From NCBI GenBank assembly GCA_003489505.1, contig DNMA01000163.1, positions 1 to 10,828 of the forward strand: a DNA stretch of 10,828 nt, given 5' to 3'. Shown here piece after piece: positions 1 to 7,815 of this stretch (its first letter is position 1; every line of letters starts with the position of its first letter). Under the pieces are notes generated by a model. The model had not been told where the DNA came from, made no database searches, and saw only the letters and a list, made by a program, of their open reading frames with translations. Source of the DNA: Legionellales bacterium (lineage in GTDB: Bacteria > Pseudomonadota > Gammaproteobacteria > Legionellales > Legionellaceae). The position numbers and the translations under genes were made by a program.

Positions 1-2
1 AT

Positions 3-1463
3 GCTCCAACCAGTCATTCGAGAGAGTTTTATCTGGATTGGCTGATGAAGGTATGGCGACAGGCTTTACTCTTAATACATATTCGTGGTTTAGAGCAAAA
101 AAATATACCCGATGATGTTTTTCGTCGACAAATGCGTTTATCTGACTGGCAGGAAATCATCAACCCAGACCTACAAACCACCTCTTTTTTTGCTGGGGGG
201 CACGCCGCATCCCATACTTTATCGCTTTCTCCAAGTGATTCACAATTCTTTGATATACAAGCGCAATATCTAAAAAGCTTATCAGCCCCATCAAAATCCA
301 ACTGGTATTTTTCATGGCTTAATTTCCCTGCTCAACAAATTTCAAACTACTTATATGAAAGCTGGGAATTTTTTAAAACCAATCCCAGTTCGGAAAATTT
401 TAAATATTTTTATGAAACCTTATTGGCTGCAAAATTACTTTATCAAGAACAAAAAAAATCGACTTTCCTAAGAATTGATTATTGGTTTCCAAGCTTAAAC
501 ATTCTCTTGCCATGGCTGGAGTTAGAACAAAAACTCAGTAACCAATTACAAATCCAAAATATTCATCAATTAGCAGACAAAAATTTTACTGCGGTAGAGC
601 AAACTTTGGCAGCACCCTTGGATAAACTTTTCTCGGTGATTAACCCCAAAGAATATTTAGCCACCACACCTTCTCTAAAACATTTTTTATTAACACTTAA
701 AAATTTCTTAATTTCATTATGGAATCGATTCATGTTGTTCTTTTATCCGGAGCCTAAAAAACATTATGACCGTATCCAATCCAACATTATACAATTTAAA
801 AATCAAAAAAATTTGCAAAACCTTAAGAAACTTCATGAAAGTTTTAGTGACTTTTTAAGTTTTTACTACCAAATGGAAACTGCCCCTTGGTATTTTATTC
901 CCAAATATTATTGGAAAATGCAATTGAATACCTGGAAAAAAGAAATTGAATCTTACTTTAGTGATTTACCTCAAGAAATTGATTCCTCTAAGGCCTTTAC
1001 TAGCTGGTTGAATGATTGCTCTATCCATGCAGACTTTCGCTTAAAATGCTTAGGCCATCTGCTGCACCAAGAAGAAACCTTAACGCGTCAACAAAGTTTT
1101 TTTACCAATTTATGTACTACAGACAAGATTTTGATGACACTTCATCGCCAATATTTAGAAACCTCACCCGATCATACCGATATCAAATTGCATGAGTTTG
1201 GTCGATTTTTCAAAAAAGAATTACAACAAAAGTGGATGTCTACTTTTCATACTGGCGAAGCTGCCAATAAACCACTCAGTGATAAGATGGCAAGCCAAAG
1301 CGAATATACGGAATTGGCTAAAAATATGATTGGAAAACACATTCAAAACCAGCTTTCTCAGTCGCAACTCCTTAAACCCAGCATTCGGTTAAGAATACTG
1401 GAAAATGAGTTAAGCGACACTGAGAGAAACCGAGAATTCTTACCTTTATTAAGAAAAGCCTAA
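3..1463 (+). CDS. Orphan aromatic-rich, mostly helical protein; 5' end uncertain
   Basis: I do not recognise this protein and assign no function. The reading frame is open to the left edge of the window. The first ATG in frame is at 45 (472 residues from there); it has no ribosome binding site, so the gene may begin outside the window. Counting from that ATG, the protein is rich in Trp (13), Phe, Tyr, Leu, Lys and Gln and looks helical. Residues about 211-233 form an amphipathic to hydrophobic stretch (LKHFLLTLKN, then FLISLWNRFMLFF) that could touch a membrane; there is no signal peptide at the visible start. Residues 255-300 and 385-470 look like charged helices. A 14-codon frame (1-45) ends TGA overlapping the ATG at 45 as TGATG, so a coupled start there is also possible. 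The stop codon lies within a palindrome shared with convergent glmU. An effector-like role would be a guess from composition and the suspected lineage only. Confidence 0.7.
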   Translation, partial: APTSHSREFYLDWLMKVWRQALLLIHIRGLEQKNIPDDVFRRQMRLSDWQEIINPDLQTTSFFAGGHAASHTLSLSPSDSQFFDIQAQYLKSLSAPSKSNWYFSWLNFPAQQISNYLYESWEFFKTNPSSENFKYFYETLLAAKLLYQEQKKSTFLRIDYWFPSLNILLPWLELEQKLSNQLQIQNIHQLADKNFTAVEQTLAAPLDKLFSVINPKEYLATTPSLKHFLLTLKNFLISLWNRFMLFFYPEPKKHYDRIQSNIIQFKNQKNLQNLKKLHESFSDFLSFYYQMETAPWYFIPKYYWKMQLNTWKKEIESYFSDLPQEIDSSKAFTSWLNDCSIHADFRLKCLGHLLHQEETLTRQQSFFTNLCTTDKILMTLHRQYLETSPDHTDIKLHEFGRFFKKELQQKWMSTFHTGEAANKPLSDKMASQSEYTELAKNMIGKHIQNQLSQSQLLKPSIRLRILENELSDTERNREFLPLLRKA

Positions 1464-1476
1464 AAAATTAGGCTTT
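1455..1476. terminator. Bidirectional hairpin terminator between convergent genes
   Basis: A perfect 9-bp stem (AAAGCCTAA / TTAGGCTTT) surrounds a four-base AAAA loop. On the plus strand it is followed by AATTTT, and on the minus strand by TTCTTAAT, giving modest U-rich tails in both directions. The TAA of the upstream gene (1461-1463) and the TAA of glmU (1468-1470 on the minus strand) both lie inside the stem, so the last codons of both genes build the structure. It most likely ends transcription of both units; efficiency cannot be judged because the T tracts are short. Confidence 0.75.
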
Positions 1477-2847
1477 AATTTTGGCTTTGGGTTTTAATTT
1501 CCAGCCTAAAATACTTTTTTGACGATTAGGCGTTAGCGTTAATGCATGTGCTGGCGCATCTTCACGGATAGTCGAGCCCGCTCCAATGGTGGCACCTTCG
1601 CCTATTACTACGGGTGCAACCAATTGAGTATCAGAACCAATAAATACATGATCATGAATGATGGTTTGATGTTTATTCACCCCATCATAATTACAAGTAA
1701 TGGTGCCACAACCAATATTGACATGCTTGCCAATGCTGACATCGCCTAAATAACTCAAATGAGAAGCTTTGGAATACTCACCCATCTGGGCATTTTTTGT
1801 TTCAACAAAATTGCCAATTTTACAATGAGCGTCTAACTGTGTTCCTGGACGTAGGCGCGCAAAAGGGCCCACTTCACAATCATCACCAATGACTGCATTT
1901 TCTATCACGCTATGCGCTTTAATTTTTACATTGTTACCAATTATGGCATCTTTGATGACACAATTTGGACCAATCGATGAGTGTTGACCTATTTGCACAT
2001 GTCCTTCAAAAATAACATTCACATCAATAAAGACATCGGAGGCGCTTTCTAATTGACCACGAATATCGAGCCTTTGTACATCAACAATTTGCACACCGGC
2101 ATCCATCAATTGAGTTGCCAAATGCTCTTGCCAATCGCGCTCTAATTGATTCAATTGCACAAGAGTATTGACCCCTTGAACCTCAAATAAATGATTGGGC
2201 TCAATACTTGCAATCTTTTGACCTTCTTGTACTGCAAACTCAATGATTTTGGTTAAATAATATTCACCAGAAGCATTGTTAGTAGACAACATTGGTAACC
2301 AGCGTTTTAAATCTTTGGCACGAACCGAGCAAATACCCGTATAAATCTCATGAATATTTTTTTGTTCGGCACTCGCATCTTTTTCTTCAACGATCGCTGA
2401 AATATCACCTTGTGCATTTCTTACAATTCGGCCAAAGCCAAAAGGATTAGGTAATTTAGCAACCAGTAACACCATAGAAGCATCAACGACACTTAAAGCC
2501 TGTAAAGTTTCAAGCTGGGTCAAGGGAACATCGCCTGATAAAATTAAAACTCGGGCATCATCGGCAATATGAGGCATAGCTTGCAAAACAGCATGACCTG
2601 TACCCAATTGCAACTCTTGGACCACCCAATTGACAGGTAAATCGCTACTAGATTGTTTGATGAGTTCAGCCTCATGCCCCACCACCACATGCACCGCATC
2701 CGTGCCTAAAGTCATCGCCGTTTGCGTGATATGCTTGAGCATCGGCTTTCCTGCCAAATGATGTAAAACTTTAGGGCGTCGAGTTTGCATTCTCTTGCCG
2801 CGACCTGCGGCAAGAATAACAACATGCAGTGGATGAGTTAAAGACAT
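1468..2847 (-). CDS. glmU: Bifunctional UDP-GlcNAc pyrophosphorylase / glucosamine-1-phosphate acetyltransferase GlmU
   Basis: This cytoplasmic enzyme acetylates glucosamine-1-phosphate with acetyl-CoA and then couples the product to UTP. The UDP-GlcNAc made feeds peptidoglycan and lipopolysaccharide. At 459 residues it has the usual family length. The N-terminal uridylyltransferase domain (about 1-230) has the nucleotide loop LAAGRGKRM (12-20) with P25-K26, the QLGTGHA motif (80-86), metal-binding D106 in LSGDVPL, the GEYYLT segment (194-199) and N227. The C-terminal left-handed beta-helix (about 250-440) shows hexapeptide repeats, RLRPG (331-335), catalytic-type H363 in KASHLSYLGD, and NIGCGTITCNYDG (377-389). 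All key residues are present, so both activities are expected. The start has a GGTGA ribosome site five bases upstream. It is the last gene of the phoH-guaC-glmU unit, 22 bases after guaC, and ends in the shared terminator. glmS is in the window but in another transcription unit. Confidence 0.98.
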   Translation of the reverse strand: MSLTHPLHVVILAAGRGKRMQTRRPKVLHHLAGKPMLKHITQTAMTLGTDAVHVVVGHEAELIKQSSSDLPVNWVVQELQLGTGHAVLQAMPHIADDARVLILSGDVPLTQLETLQALSVVDASMVLLVAKLPNPFGFGRIVRNAQGDISAIVEEKDASAEQKNIHEIYTGICSVRAKDLKRWLPMLSTNNASGEYYLTKIIEFAVQEGQKIASIEPNHLFEVQGVNTLVQLNQLERDWQEHLATQLMDAGVQIVDVQRLDIRGQLESASDVFIDVNVIFEGHVQIGQHSSIGPNCVIKDAIIGNNVKIKAHSVIENAVIGDDCEVGPFARLRPGTQLDAHCKIGNFVETKNAQMGEYSKASHLSYLGDVSIGKHVNIGCGTITCNYDGVNKHQTIIHDHVFIGSDTQLVAPVVIGEGATIGAGSTIREDAPAHALTLTPNRQKSILGWKLKPKAKIKA

Positions 2848-2869
2848 ATTTCACCGTATTTTTTATTAA

Positions 2870-3883
2870 TTATTTATCGAGTAGTTTATGAGGCAGACTT
2901 TCATGACGACCTGCTGGAGTGACAATCAGGTAGTTTAATTTACGCTGCAATTCTTTAATACGACTAGAACCAGCATAAGTTAAACCTGAGCGCAGACCAC
3001 CAACGATATCGGCAATAATTTGGTCTGCTTCTTCACGATAAGGAACTTCTGTTGCAACACCCTCAGATGTTTTCCATTCATGCATTTGACCAATAAAATC
3101 TTCTTGTGCCTCTTTAGAAGCCATACCGCGATAAGCTTTGACTTTTTCACCATTCGATTTGGTAATGACTTTACCAGGTGTTGGCTCAGTACCCGCCAGC
3201 ATTCCACCAATCATCACAAAATCCGCACCAAAAGCTAAAGCTTTCACAACATCACCTGCCGTACGAATACCACCATCGGCAACAATTGAGCGGTCAGTTC
3301 TTGCGCAATCTTGAATACAAGTTAACATGGGAACACCAAAGCCGGTTTTAATTCGAGTTGAACACACCGAACCACCACCGATGCCTGCCTTAATAATGTC
3401 CGCACCACAAGATGCCAAGTAGTCAGCGCCAGCATAAGTTGCCACATTGCCTGCCATAATACATTGATCAGGCAATAACTTTCTTAAAGATTTAAGCGTT
3501 TTACCAACATATTTTGCATGCGCATGAGCCACGTCAATCACAAAATATAAAGCACCTGCATCTCTTAAAGCTTCTGCTCTCTCTAATTCAGAGGTCGTAC
3601 AACCTATCGACACAAATACTTTGCCAGTACAAGCTTTAAATTCTTTCACATTTTCGTCAATTGACATAAAACGATGAAGGGCACCAATTGCACCTTTACC
3701 AGACATAAAATTAGCCATTTTACTACCCGTAATGGTGTCCATATTGGCAGAAATAATGGGTAAATCTAAAGACAACTTTCCTAATCTATCAGTACTGGAT
3801 GTATCAACCATTCTTCTAGATTCATGATGATTATAGGCAGGAACCAATAACACATCATCATATGTAATTGCCGTTGTTGACAT
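2870..3883 (-). CDS. guaC: GMP reductase (IMPDH/GMPR family), atypical loop
   Basis: It probably reduces GMP to IMP and ammonia with NADPH, recycling guanine nucleotides to the purine branch point. The 337 residues form one TIM barrel without the CBS pair found in most IMP dehydrogenases. The segment IDVAHAH (116-122) resembles GMP reductases (DVANG or DIAHGH) rather than the DSSQG of IMP dehydrogenases. Other landmarks are ANMDT (46-50), AGNVAT (144-149), the catalytic loop [11 protein letters not shown] with Cys174, phosphate-site DGG (203-205), GGMLAG (226-231) and YRGMAS (251-256). Two things are odd: the loop has G170 where the family normally has proline (GIGPGS), and YRGM resembles the IMP dehydrogenase flap. 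IMP dehydrogenase activity is the alternative but less likely. Ribosome site AAGGAG (3889-3894) overlaps the phoH-like stop codon and lies five bases before the ATG, so the two genes are tightly coupled. Confidence 0.88.
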   Translation of the reverse strand: MSTTAITYDDVLLVPAYNHHESRRMVDTSSTDRLGKLSLDLPIISANMDTITGSKMANFMSGKGAIGALHRFMSIDENVKEFKACTGKVFVSIGCTTSELERAEALRDAGALYFVIDVAHAHAKYVGKTLKSLRKLLPDQCIMAGNVATYAGADYLASCGADIIKAGIGGGSVCSTRIKTGFGVPMLTCIQDCARTDRSIVADGGIRTAGDVVKALAFGADFVMIGGMLAGTEPTPGKVITKSNGEKVKAYRGMASKEAQEDFIGQMHEWKTSEGVATEVPYREEADQIIADIVGGLRSGLTYAGSSRIKELQRKLNYLIVTPAGRHESLPHKLLDK

Positions 3884-3892
3884 AAAAACTCC

Positions 3893-5290
3893 TTACAAAT
3901 GTTCAGCAGCATATTGCGCCAATCTTGAGCGCTCTCCGCGTGAAAGAGTAATATGAGCGCTAAACGGCCACTCTCTCATGCGATGAACTGCAAATGTTAA
4001 ACCGGAGTTGGTCTCTGATAAATAAGGTGTATCAATTTGCTTGATATCGCCTAGGCAGATAATTTTACTTCCAGGACCCGCTCTGGTGATTAATGTTTTG
4101 ATTTGCTTTGAAGTGAGATTTTGAGCCTCATCAATGATGATAAAACGTTTTTGAAACGTTCTACCGCGCATAAAATTAAGGGAACGAATTTTAATTTTAT
4201 TACGTAACAAATCTTCAGTTGCTACTCGACCAAATGAACCACCATCTTGTCGACCATGTAATACTTCCAAGTTATCCATCAATGCACCCATCCAAGGTGT
4301 CATTTTTTCTTCTTCAGTTCCAGGCAAAAAGCCAATATCTTCACCCACAGGAATGGTTACCCGTGTCATAATAATTTCATTGTAGATACTGTTATCAAAT
4401 ACCTGAGTCAGACCTGCAGCAATAGTCAATAAAGTCTTACCTGTTCCAGCTGGGCCTTGTAAGGTGACAAAATCGACATCGGGATCTAATAAGAGATTTA
4501 AAGCAAAATTTTGTTCATGATTTTTTGCCAATATACCCCAAACCGCATTTTTTTCTACAAAGTAATCTTTTGCTAATTTGATGAGTGCTTCATTTTCCTG
4601 TACTTCTTTGACAATGGCTTTAAACGAACCATCTTCACTCAACAAACAATCATTGGGATACCAATCTTTGGTTTGATCTCCAATAATTTTATAAAAAATT
4701 TGATTTTGTACCTGCCATGCCTCAATATTTTCACTGTTTGCATCCCAAAAATTACTGGGAAGGATATGCATACCATTATGTAAAAGACTGACATCATCTA
4801 AAACTTTATCATTATAATAGTCTTCAGCCAAAATACCAAGAATTGTTGCTTTAATTCTTAAATTAATATCTTTAGAAACAATAATGATCTCTCTTTCTGG
4901 GTGTTTTTTTTTCAAACTTAAAGCAATACCTAAAATATGATTATCGGCTTTTTGGCCTGGTAAACTCCCTGGAGGCGTGTCATCCAATAAGTCAGTTTGT
5001 AAAAACAAATTCCCCAAAGGCTGATGAGATTTCCCGGTCAGGATTTGATGACTGAGAGGAATTCCTAAATGAATATCTTCAGGTTTATACTGACTTAGTA
5101 TATCATCTAACATACGATTAGTTTGACGTACGTTTCTAGAAACTTCTGATAAACCGGTTTTATGTTTATCAAGCTCTTCTAATACAACCATAGGAATAAA
5201 AATATCATGCTCATGGAAACGATAGATCGCGTTAGGATCGTGCATTAATATATTGGTGTCTAAAACAAATAATTTCGTAGATGCTGTCAT
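3893..5290 (-). CDS. PIN-PhoH protein (PhoH2/YlaK type), RNA-acting ATPase
   Basis: 465 residues with an N-terminal PIN nuclease domain and a C-terminal PhoH ATPase domain. Family members of this fused type are described as RNA helicase/ribonucleases; the cellular substrate is unknown. The PIN acidic set is visible: D11 in VLDTN, E38-E39 in VLEELDKHK, D116 in KADNHILG and D141 in VSKDINLR. A middle segment (about 170-265) links to PhoH, which has Walker A GPAGTGKT (279-286), Walker B IIIDEAQN (384-391), GLGD-like CLGD (412-415) and a final arginine in LSRGERS. Both domains look intact. An upstream in-frame ATG at 5335 would give 480 residues, but it lies inside the spacer of the predicted promoter and has no ribosome site. 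The ATG at 5290 has AAGGA (5300-5304) nine bases upstream, so I chose it. It is the first gene of the unit with guaC and glmU. Confidence 0.93.
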   Translation of the reverse strand: MTASTKLFVLDTNILMHDPNAIYRFHEHDIFIPMVVLEELDKHKTGLSEVSRNVRQTNRMLDDILSQYKPEDIHLGIPLSHQILTGKSHQPLGNLFLQTDLLDDTPPGSLPGQKADNHILGIALSLKKKHPEREIIIVSKDINLRIKATILGILAEDYYNDKVLDDVSLLHNGMHILPSNFWDANSENIEAWQVQNQIFYKIIGDQTKDWYPNDCLLSEDGSFKAIVKEVQENEALIKLAKDYFVEKNAVWGILAKNHEQNFALNLLLDPDVDFVTLQGPAGTGKTLLTIAAGLTQVFDNSIYNEIIMTRVTIPVGEDIGFLPGTEEEKMTPWMGALMDNLEVLHGRQDGGSFGRVATEDLLRNKIKIRSLNFMRGRTFQKRFIIIDEAQNLTSKQIKTLITRAGPGSKIICLGDIKQIDTPYLSETNSGLTFAVHRMREWPFSAHITLSRGERSRLAQYAAEHL

Positions 5291-5320
5291 ATTCAATGAT
5301 CCTTTTGAAAGTACAACCCC

Positions 5321-5349
5321 ATTTTGTGCATGCATGCGCTGAGAGTCAA
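5321..5349 (-). promoter_or_regulatory. Sigma70-like promoter for phoH-like-guaC-glmU
   Basis: On the minus strand TTGACT (5344-5349) is separated by exactly 17 bases from CAAAAT (5321-5326), matching the -35 consensus at 5/6 and the -10 at 4/6. Transcription would start near 5314, giving a leader of about 25 bases before the ATG at 5290. The spacer contains the self-complementary GCATGCATGC (5328-5337), a possible operator, though its position between the boxes may be chance. Confidence 0.6.
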
Positions 5350-5358
5350 GTATTAGTT

Positions 5359-5379
5359 ATTTTTTCTAGAGGAAAAAAT
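5359..5379. repeat. AT-rich inverted repeat in the divergent intergenic region
   Basis: ATTTTTTC and GAAAAAAT form a perfect 8-bp inverted repeat around a five-base centre (TAGAG). It sits between the diverging phoH-like and smpB genes, just upstream of the phoH -35 box. It could be a regulator site or an accident of A/T runs. It is not a convincing terminator because no gene ends here. Confidence 0.3.
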
Positions 5380-5392
5380 CTTAAAAATAATA

Positions 5393-5398
5393 TACAAT
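5393..5398 (+). promoter_or_regulatory. Possible -10 box for smpB
   Basis: TACAAT matches TATAAT at 5 of 6 bases and lies 24 bases before the smpB start, inside an A/T-rich stretch. I find no acceptable -35 box at 16-18 bases spacing, so the call rests on the -10 element and on the need for a promoter on this strand of the divergent region. Confidence 0.3.
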
Positions 5399-5422
5399 TT
5401 CGTAAAAACAGGTTAAAAAATT

Positions 5423-5899
5423 ATGGCAAAGCAAGAGAAATCCTCACACGGGGAAATCATCTACAACAAAAAAGCAAGATTTGAATATACTATTGAAAAA
5501 GAATGGGAAGTCGGATTGGTTTTAGAAGGTTGGGAGGTGAAAAGTTTAAGAGCTGGCCGCATACAATTAGTCGATAGCTATGTCTTGTTAAAAAATGGCG
5601 CTGCCTGGCTATTTGGCGCCCAAATTCAACCCTTACCTACGGCATCTACTCACATCCAGCCAGACCCCATTCGTAACCGAAAACTATTGGTGCACGCGCA
5701 CGAATTAAAACAATGGATAGGTTATATAGAAAGGCAAGGGTATACTTTAATCCCATTAAGCCTTTATTGGAGTGGTAAATGGGTTAAAGCAAAGATTGCC
5801 TTAGCCAAAGGTAAGAAAACGCACGATCAACGTGAGGCCATTAAGCAAAGAGAATGGCAAAGAGAACACGCAAGAATTGTAAAAAAAGAGCATCGATAA
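5423..5899 (+). CDS. smpB: SsrA (tmRNA)-binding protein SmpB
   Basis: SmpB binds the tRNA-like part of tmRNA and brings it to ribosomes stalled on broken mRNAs, where its C-terminal tail probes the empty mRNA channel. The 158 residues match the family length. Signature segments are NKKARFEY (15-22), LEGWEVKSLRAG (34-45), DSYVLL (51-56), the STH and RNRKLL elements (75-88), SLYW (113-116) and KAKIALAKGKKTHDQR (122-137). The basic tail (138-158) ends KKEHR as expected. The ribosome site is weak (ACAGG, about ten bases before the ATG), typical of a low-expression gene. No ssrA gene is visible in this window. The next gene, glmS, has its own promoter, so smpB is probably a single-gene unit, with read-through possible because I see no terminator between them. 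Confidence 0.98.
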   Translation: MAKQEKSSHGEIIYNKKARFEYTIEKEWEVGLVLEGWEVKSLRAGRIQLVDSYVLLKNGAAWLFGAQIQPLPTASTHIQPDPIRNRKLLVHAHELKQWIGYIERQGYTLIPLSLYWSGKWVKAKIALAKGKKTHDQREAIKQREWQREHARIVKKEHR

Positions 5900-5909
5900 G
5901 CAAAATACG

Positions 5910-5938
5910 GTGTCAAATAAGGATTGTTAGTTTATAAT
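5910..5938 (+). promoter_or_regulatory. Sigma70-like promoter for the glmS operon
   Basis: GTGTCA (5910-5915, 4/6 to TTGACA) and a perfect TATAAT (5933-5938) are separated by 17 bases. A start near 5945 leaves a leader of about 22 bases containing the ribosome site AGGAG (5957-5961), five bases before the glmS ATG. The leader is far too short for a glmS ribozyme, which is the control element of some Gram-positive glmS genes. Confidence 0.65.
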
Positions 5939-5966
5939 ATGCAATATTGAAAAAATAGGAGTAAAT

Positions 5967-7787
5967 ATGTGTGGGATCATCGGTGCAGCTGCCCAACGTG
6001 ACATTAGCGCAATTTTATTAGAAGGTCTGCGTCGCCTAGAATATCGCGGCTATGATTCAGCAGGCTTAGTCACTATCAATCATGATGGGCAAATGCAACG
6101 CTTAAGAACCGAGGGAAAAGTTCAAGCACTTATCAATAAAGCACAAAATAACCCTATACCCGGTTATATCGGTATTGCACACACACGCTGGGCAACTCAT
6201 GGTCGACCTGCTGAACGCAATGCACATCCATTACTTTCACAACAACAAATTGCTGTGGTGCACAATGGCATTATTGAAAACCACCAAGAGCTTCGTCAAC
6301 AGCTTACTGAACAAGGTTATGTTTTTGAATCTGAAACCGATACCGAAGTTGCAGCGCATTTAATTCATCACTGTTATCAACAATCAAAGTCTCTTTTAAT
6401 GGCTGTCCAACAAGCGGCTAAACAAATGAAAGGTGCTTTTGCGCTAGGCGTAGTCCATGTTCATCATCCCGATGAATTAATTGCCATTCGCCAAGGCAGC
6501 CCGCTGGTGATTGGCCGCGGCATGAGCGAAAACTTTATTGCTTCTGACCCATTGGCATTAAGCTCTTTTGCACAAAATGTTTCATACCTTGAAGAAGGCG
6601 ATATCGTACATATGACATCCAACATTTGTAATATTTACGATCAAAATAACAATCTGGTTGAACGAGCCAGCCATCCATTACAAAATGATACAGTGGTTGT
6701 ATCGAAAGGACCATTTCGCCACTTTATGCTCAAAGAAATTTTTGAACAACCGCAAGTATTGGCTGAAACCCTTTTAGGTCGCAATATCAATCCACATATT
6801 TTACGCAAAAGCTTTGGGGTAGAACTCAATGAAATTCTCCCAATAATTGAACAAATTCATATTGTTGCCTGTGGTAGTAGCTATCATGCTGGTTTAATTG
6901 CTAAATACTGGATTGAAAATAATACCACTATTGCTGCGCAAGTTGAAATTGCTAGCGAATATCGTTACCGAAATGTGATAGTTAAACCCAATACTTTATT
7001 AATTACCATTTCACAATCTGGTGAAACTGCCGATACCTTAGCCGCTCTTCGCAAAGCACAACAATCCAATTATTTATCCAGCTTAGCAATTTGTAATGTG
7101 GCTAGTAGCACCCTAGTCAGAGAATCCAAAAGTGCTTTTCTAACCCGCGCTGGCGTTGAAATTGGTGTAGCCTCTACTAAAGCTTTTACCACTCAGCTTC
7201 TCGCCTTATTAATGTTAACTGCAGCCCTTGCTTCAGATGACAAAGCGCAAGAAATTTGTGATGAATTACAAAACGTTGCAAAAATTTCTGAGGCTTGCTT
7301 AGAACTGGATAATACCATTCAGACTTACGCACAAAAATTTACACAAAAACAACATACTCTATTTTTAGGTCGAGGGATTCATTTTCCAGTTGCGCTAGAA
7401 GGCGCTTTAAAGTTAAAAGAAATCTCCTATATTCATGCTGAAGCCTATCCTGCCGGGGAACTCAAACATGGGCCCTTAGCGCTGGTTGACGAGAATATGC
7501 CTGTCGTTGTTGTGGCTCCAAAAGATGACTTAATGGAAAAGCTTCATTCAAATGTACAAGAAGTTCAAGCTCGTGGTGGTAAAATCATCATTTTTGCTGA
7601 CCCCAGCTGGCCGAAAAATGAATTTGGTGAACAAGTAGATGTCATTACCATACCAACTTGCTCAAGCATCATTGCGCCGATTATCTACAGTATTCCTATG
7701 CAACTATTGTCTTATTATGTTGCTGTTGCAAAAGGGACTGATGTCGATCAACCCCGGAATCTAGCTAAATCCGTAACCGTAGAATAA
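5967..7787 (+). CDS. glmS: Glutamine-fructose-6-phosphate aminotransferase (isomerizing) GlmS
   Basis: It catalyses the first committed step of amino-sugar synthesis: fructose-6-phosphate plus glutamine give glucosamine-6-phosphate and glutamate. The 606 residues are close to the usual 609. The N-terminal class II glutaminase domain (about 1-240) begins MCGIIG, with Cys2 becoming the N-terminal nucleophile after Met removal. It contains RRLEYRGYDSAG (22-33), HTRWATHG (72-79) and HNGIIEN (99-105). The synthase half has two SIS subdomains: ACGSSYHAG (301-309), SQSGETADT (349-357), STKAFTTQ (403-410), E487-containing KEISYIHAEAY (484-494) and HGPLALV (501-507). It ends with the conserved DVDQPRNLAKSVTVE. 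It has a clear promoter and ribosome site and is the first gene of a probable operon with the Tex-like gene (28 bases downstream) and yciA. GlmU, a later enzyme of the pathway, is on the opposite strand about 3 kb away. Confidence 0.98.
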   Translation: MCGIIGAAAQRDISAILLEGLRRLEYRGYDSAGLVTINHDGQMQRLRTEGKVQALINKAQNNPIPGYIGIAHTRWATHGRPAERNAHPLLSQQQIAVVHNGIIENHQELRQQLTEQGYVFESETDTEVAAHLIHHCYQQSKSLLMAVQQAAKQMKGAFALGVVHVHHPDELIAIRQGSPLVIGRGMSENFIASDPLALSSFAQNVSYLEEGDIVHMTSNICNIYDQNNNLVERASHPLQNDTVVVSKGPFRHFMLKEIFEQPQVLAETLLGRNINPHILRKSFGVELNEILPIIEQIHIVACGSSYHAGLIAKYWIENNTTIAAQVEIASEYRYRNVIVKPNTLLITISQSGETADTLAALRKAQQSNYLSSLAICNVASSTLVRESKSAFLTRAGVEIGVASTKAFTTQLLALLMLTAALASDDKAQEICDELQNVAKISEACLELDNTIQTYAQKFTQKQHTLFLGRGIHFPVALEGALKLKEISYIHAEAYPAGELKHGPLALVDENMPVVVVAPKDDLMEKLHSNVQEVQARGGKIIIFADPSWPKNEFGEQVDVITIPTCSSIIAPIIYSIPMQLLSYYVAVAKGTDVDQPRNLAKSVTVE

Positions 7788-7815
7788 ACTTTTAATAAGA
7801 GGACGCCTTCAAGAA

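Noticed and set aside
2980..3238. Short frames inside guaC on both strands
   Set aside because: They lie wholly inside guaC in other frames; the translations show no family features, while the guaC frame is fully conserved.
5900..5966. Possible glmS ribozyme or riboswitch before glmS
   Set aside because: Only 67 bases lie between smpB and glmS, the transcript leader is about 22 bases, and a normal promoter occupies the rest; there is no room for a ribozyme core.
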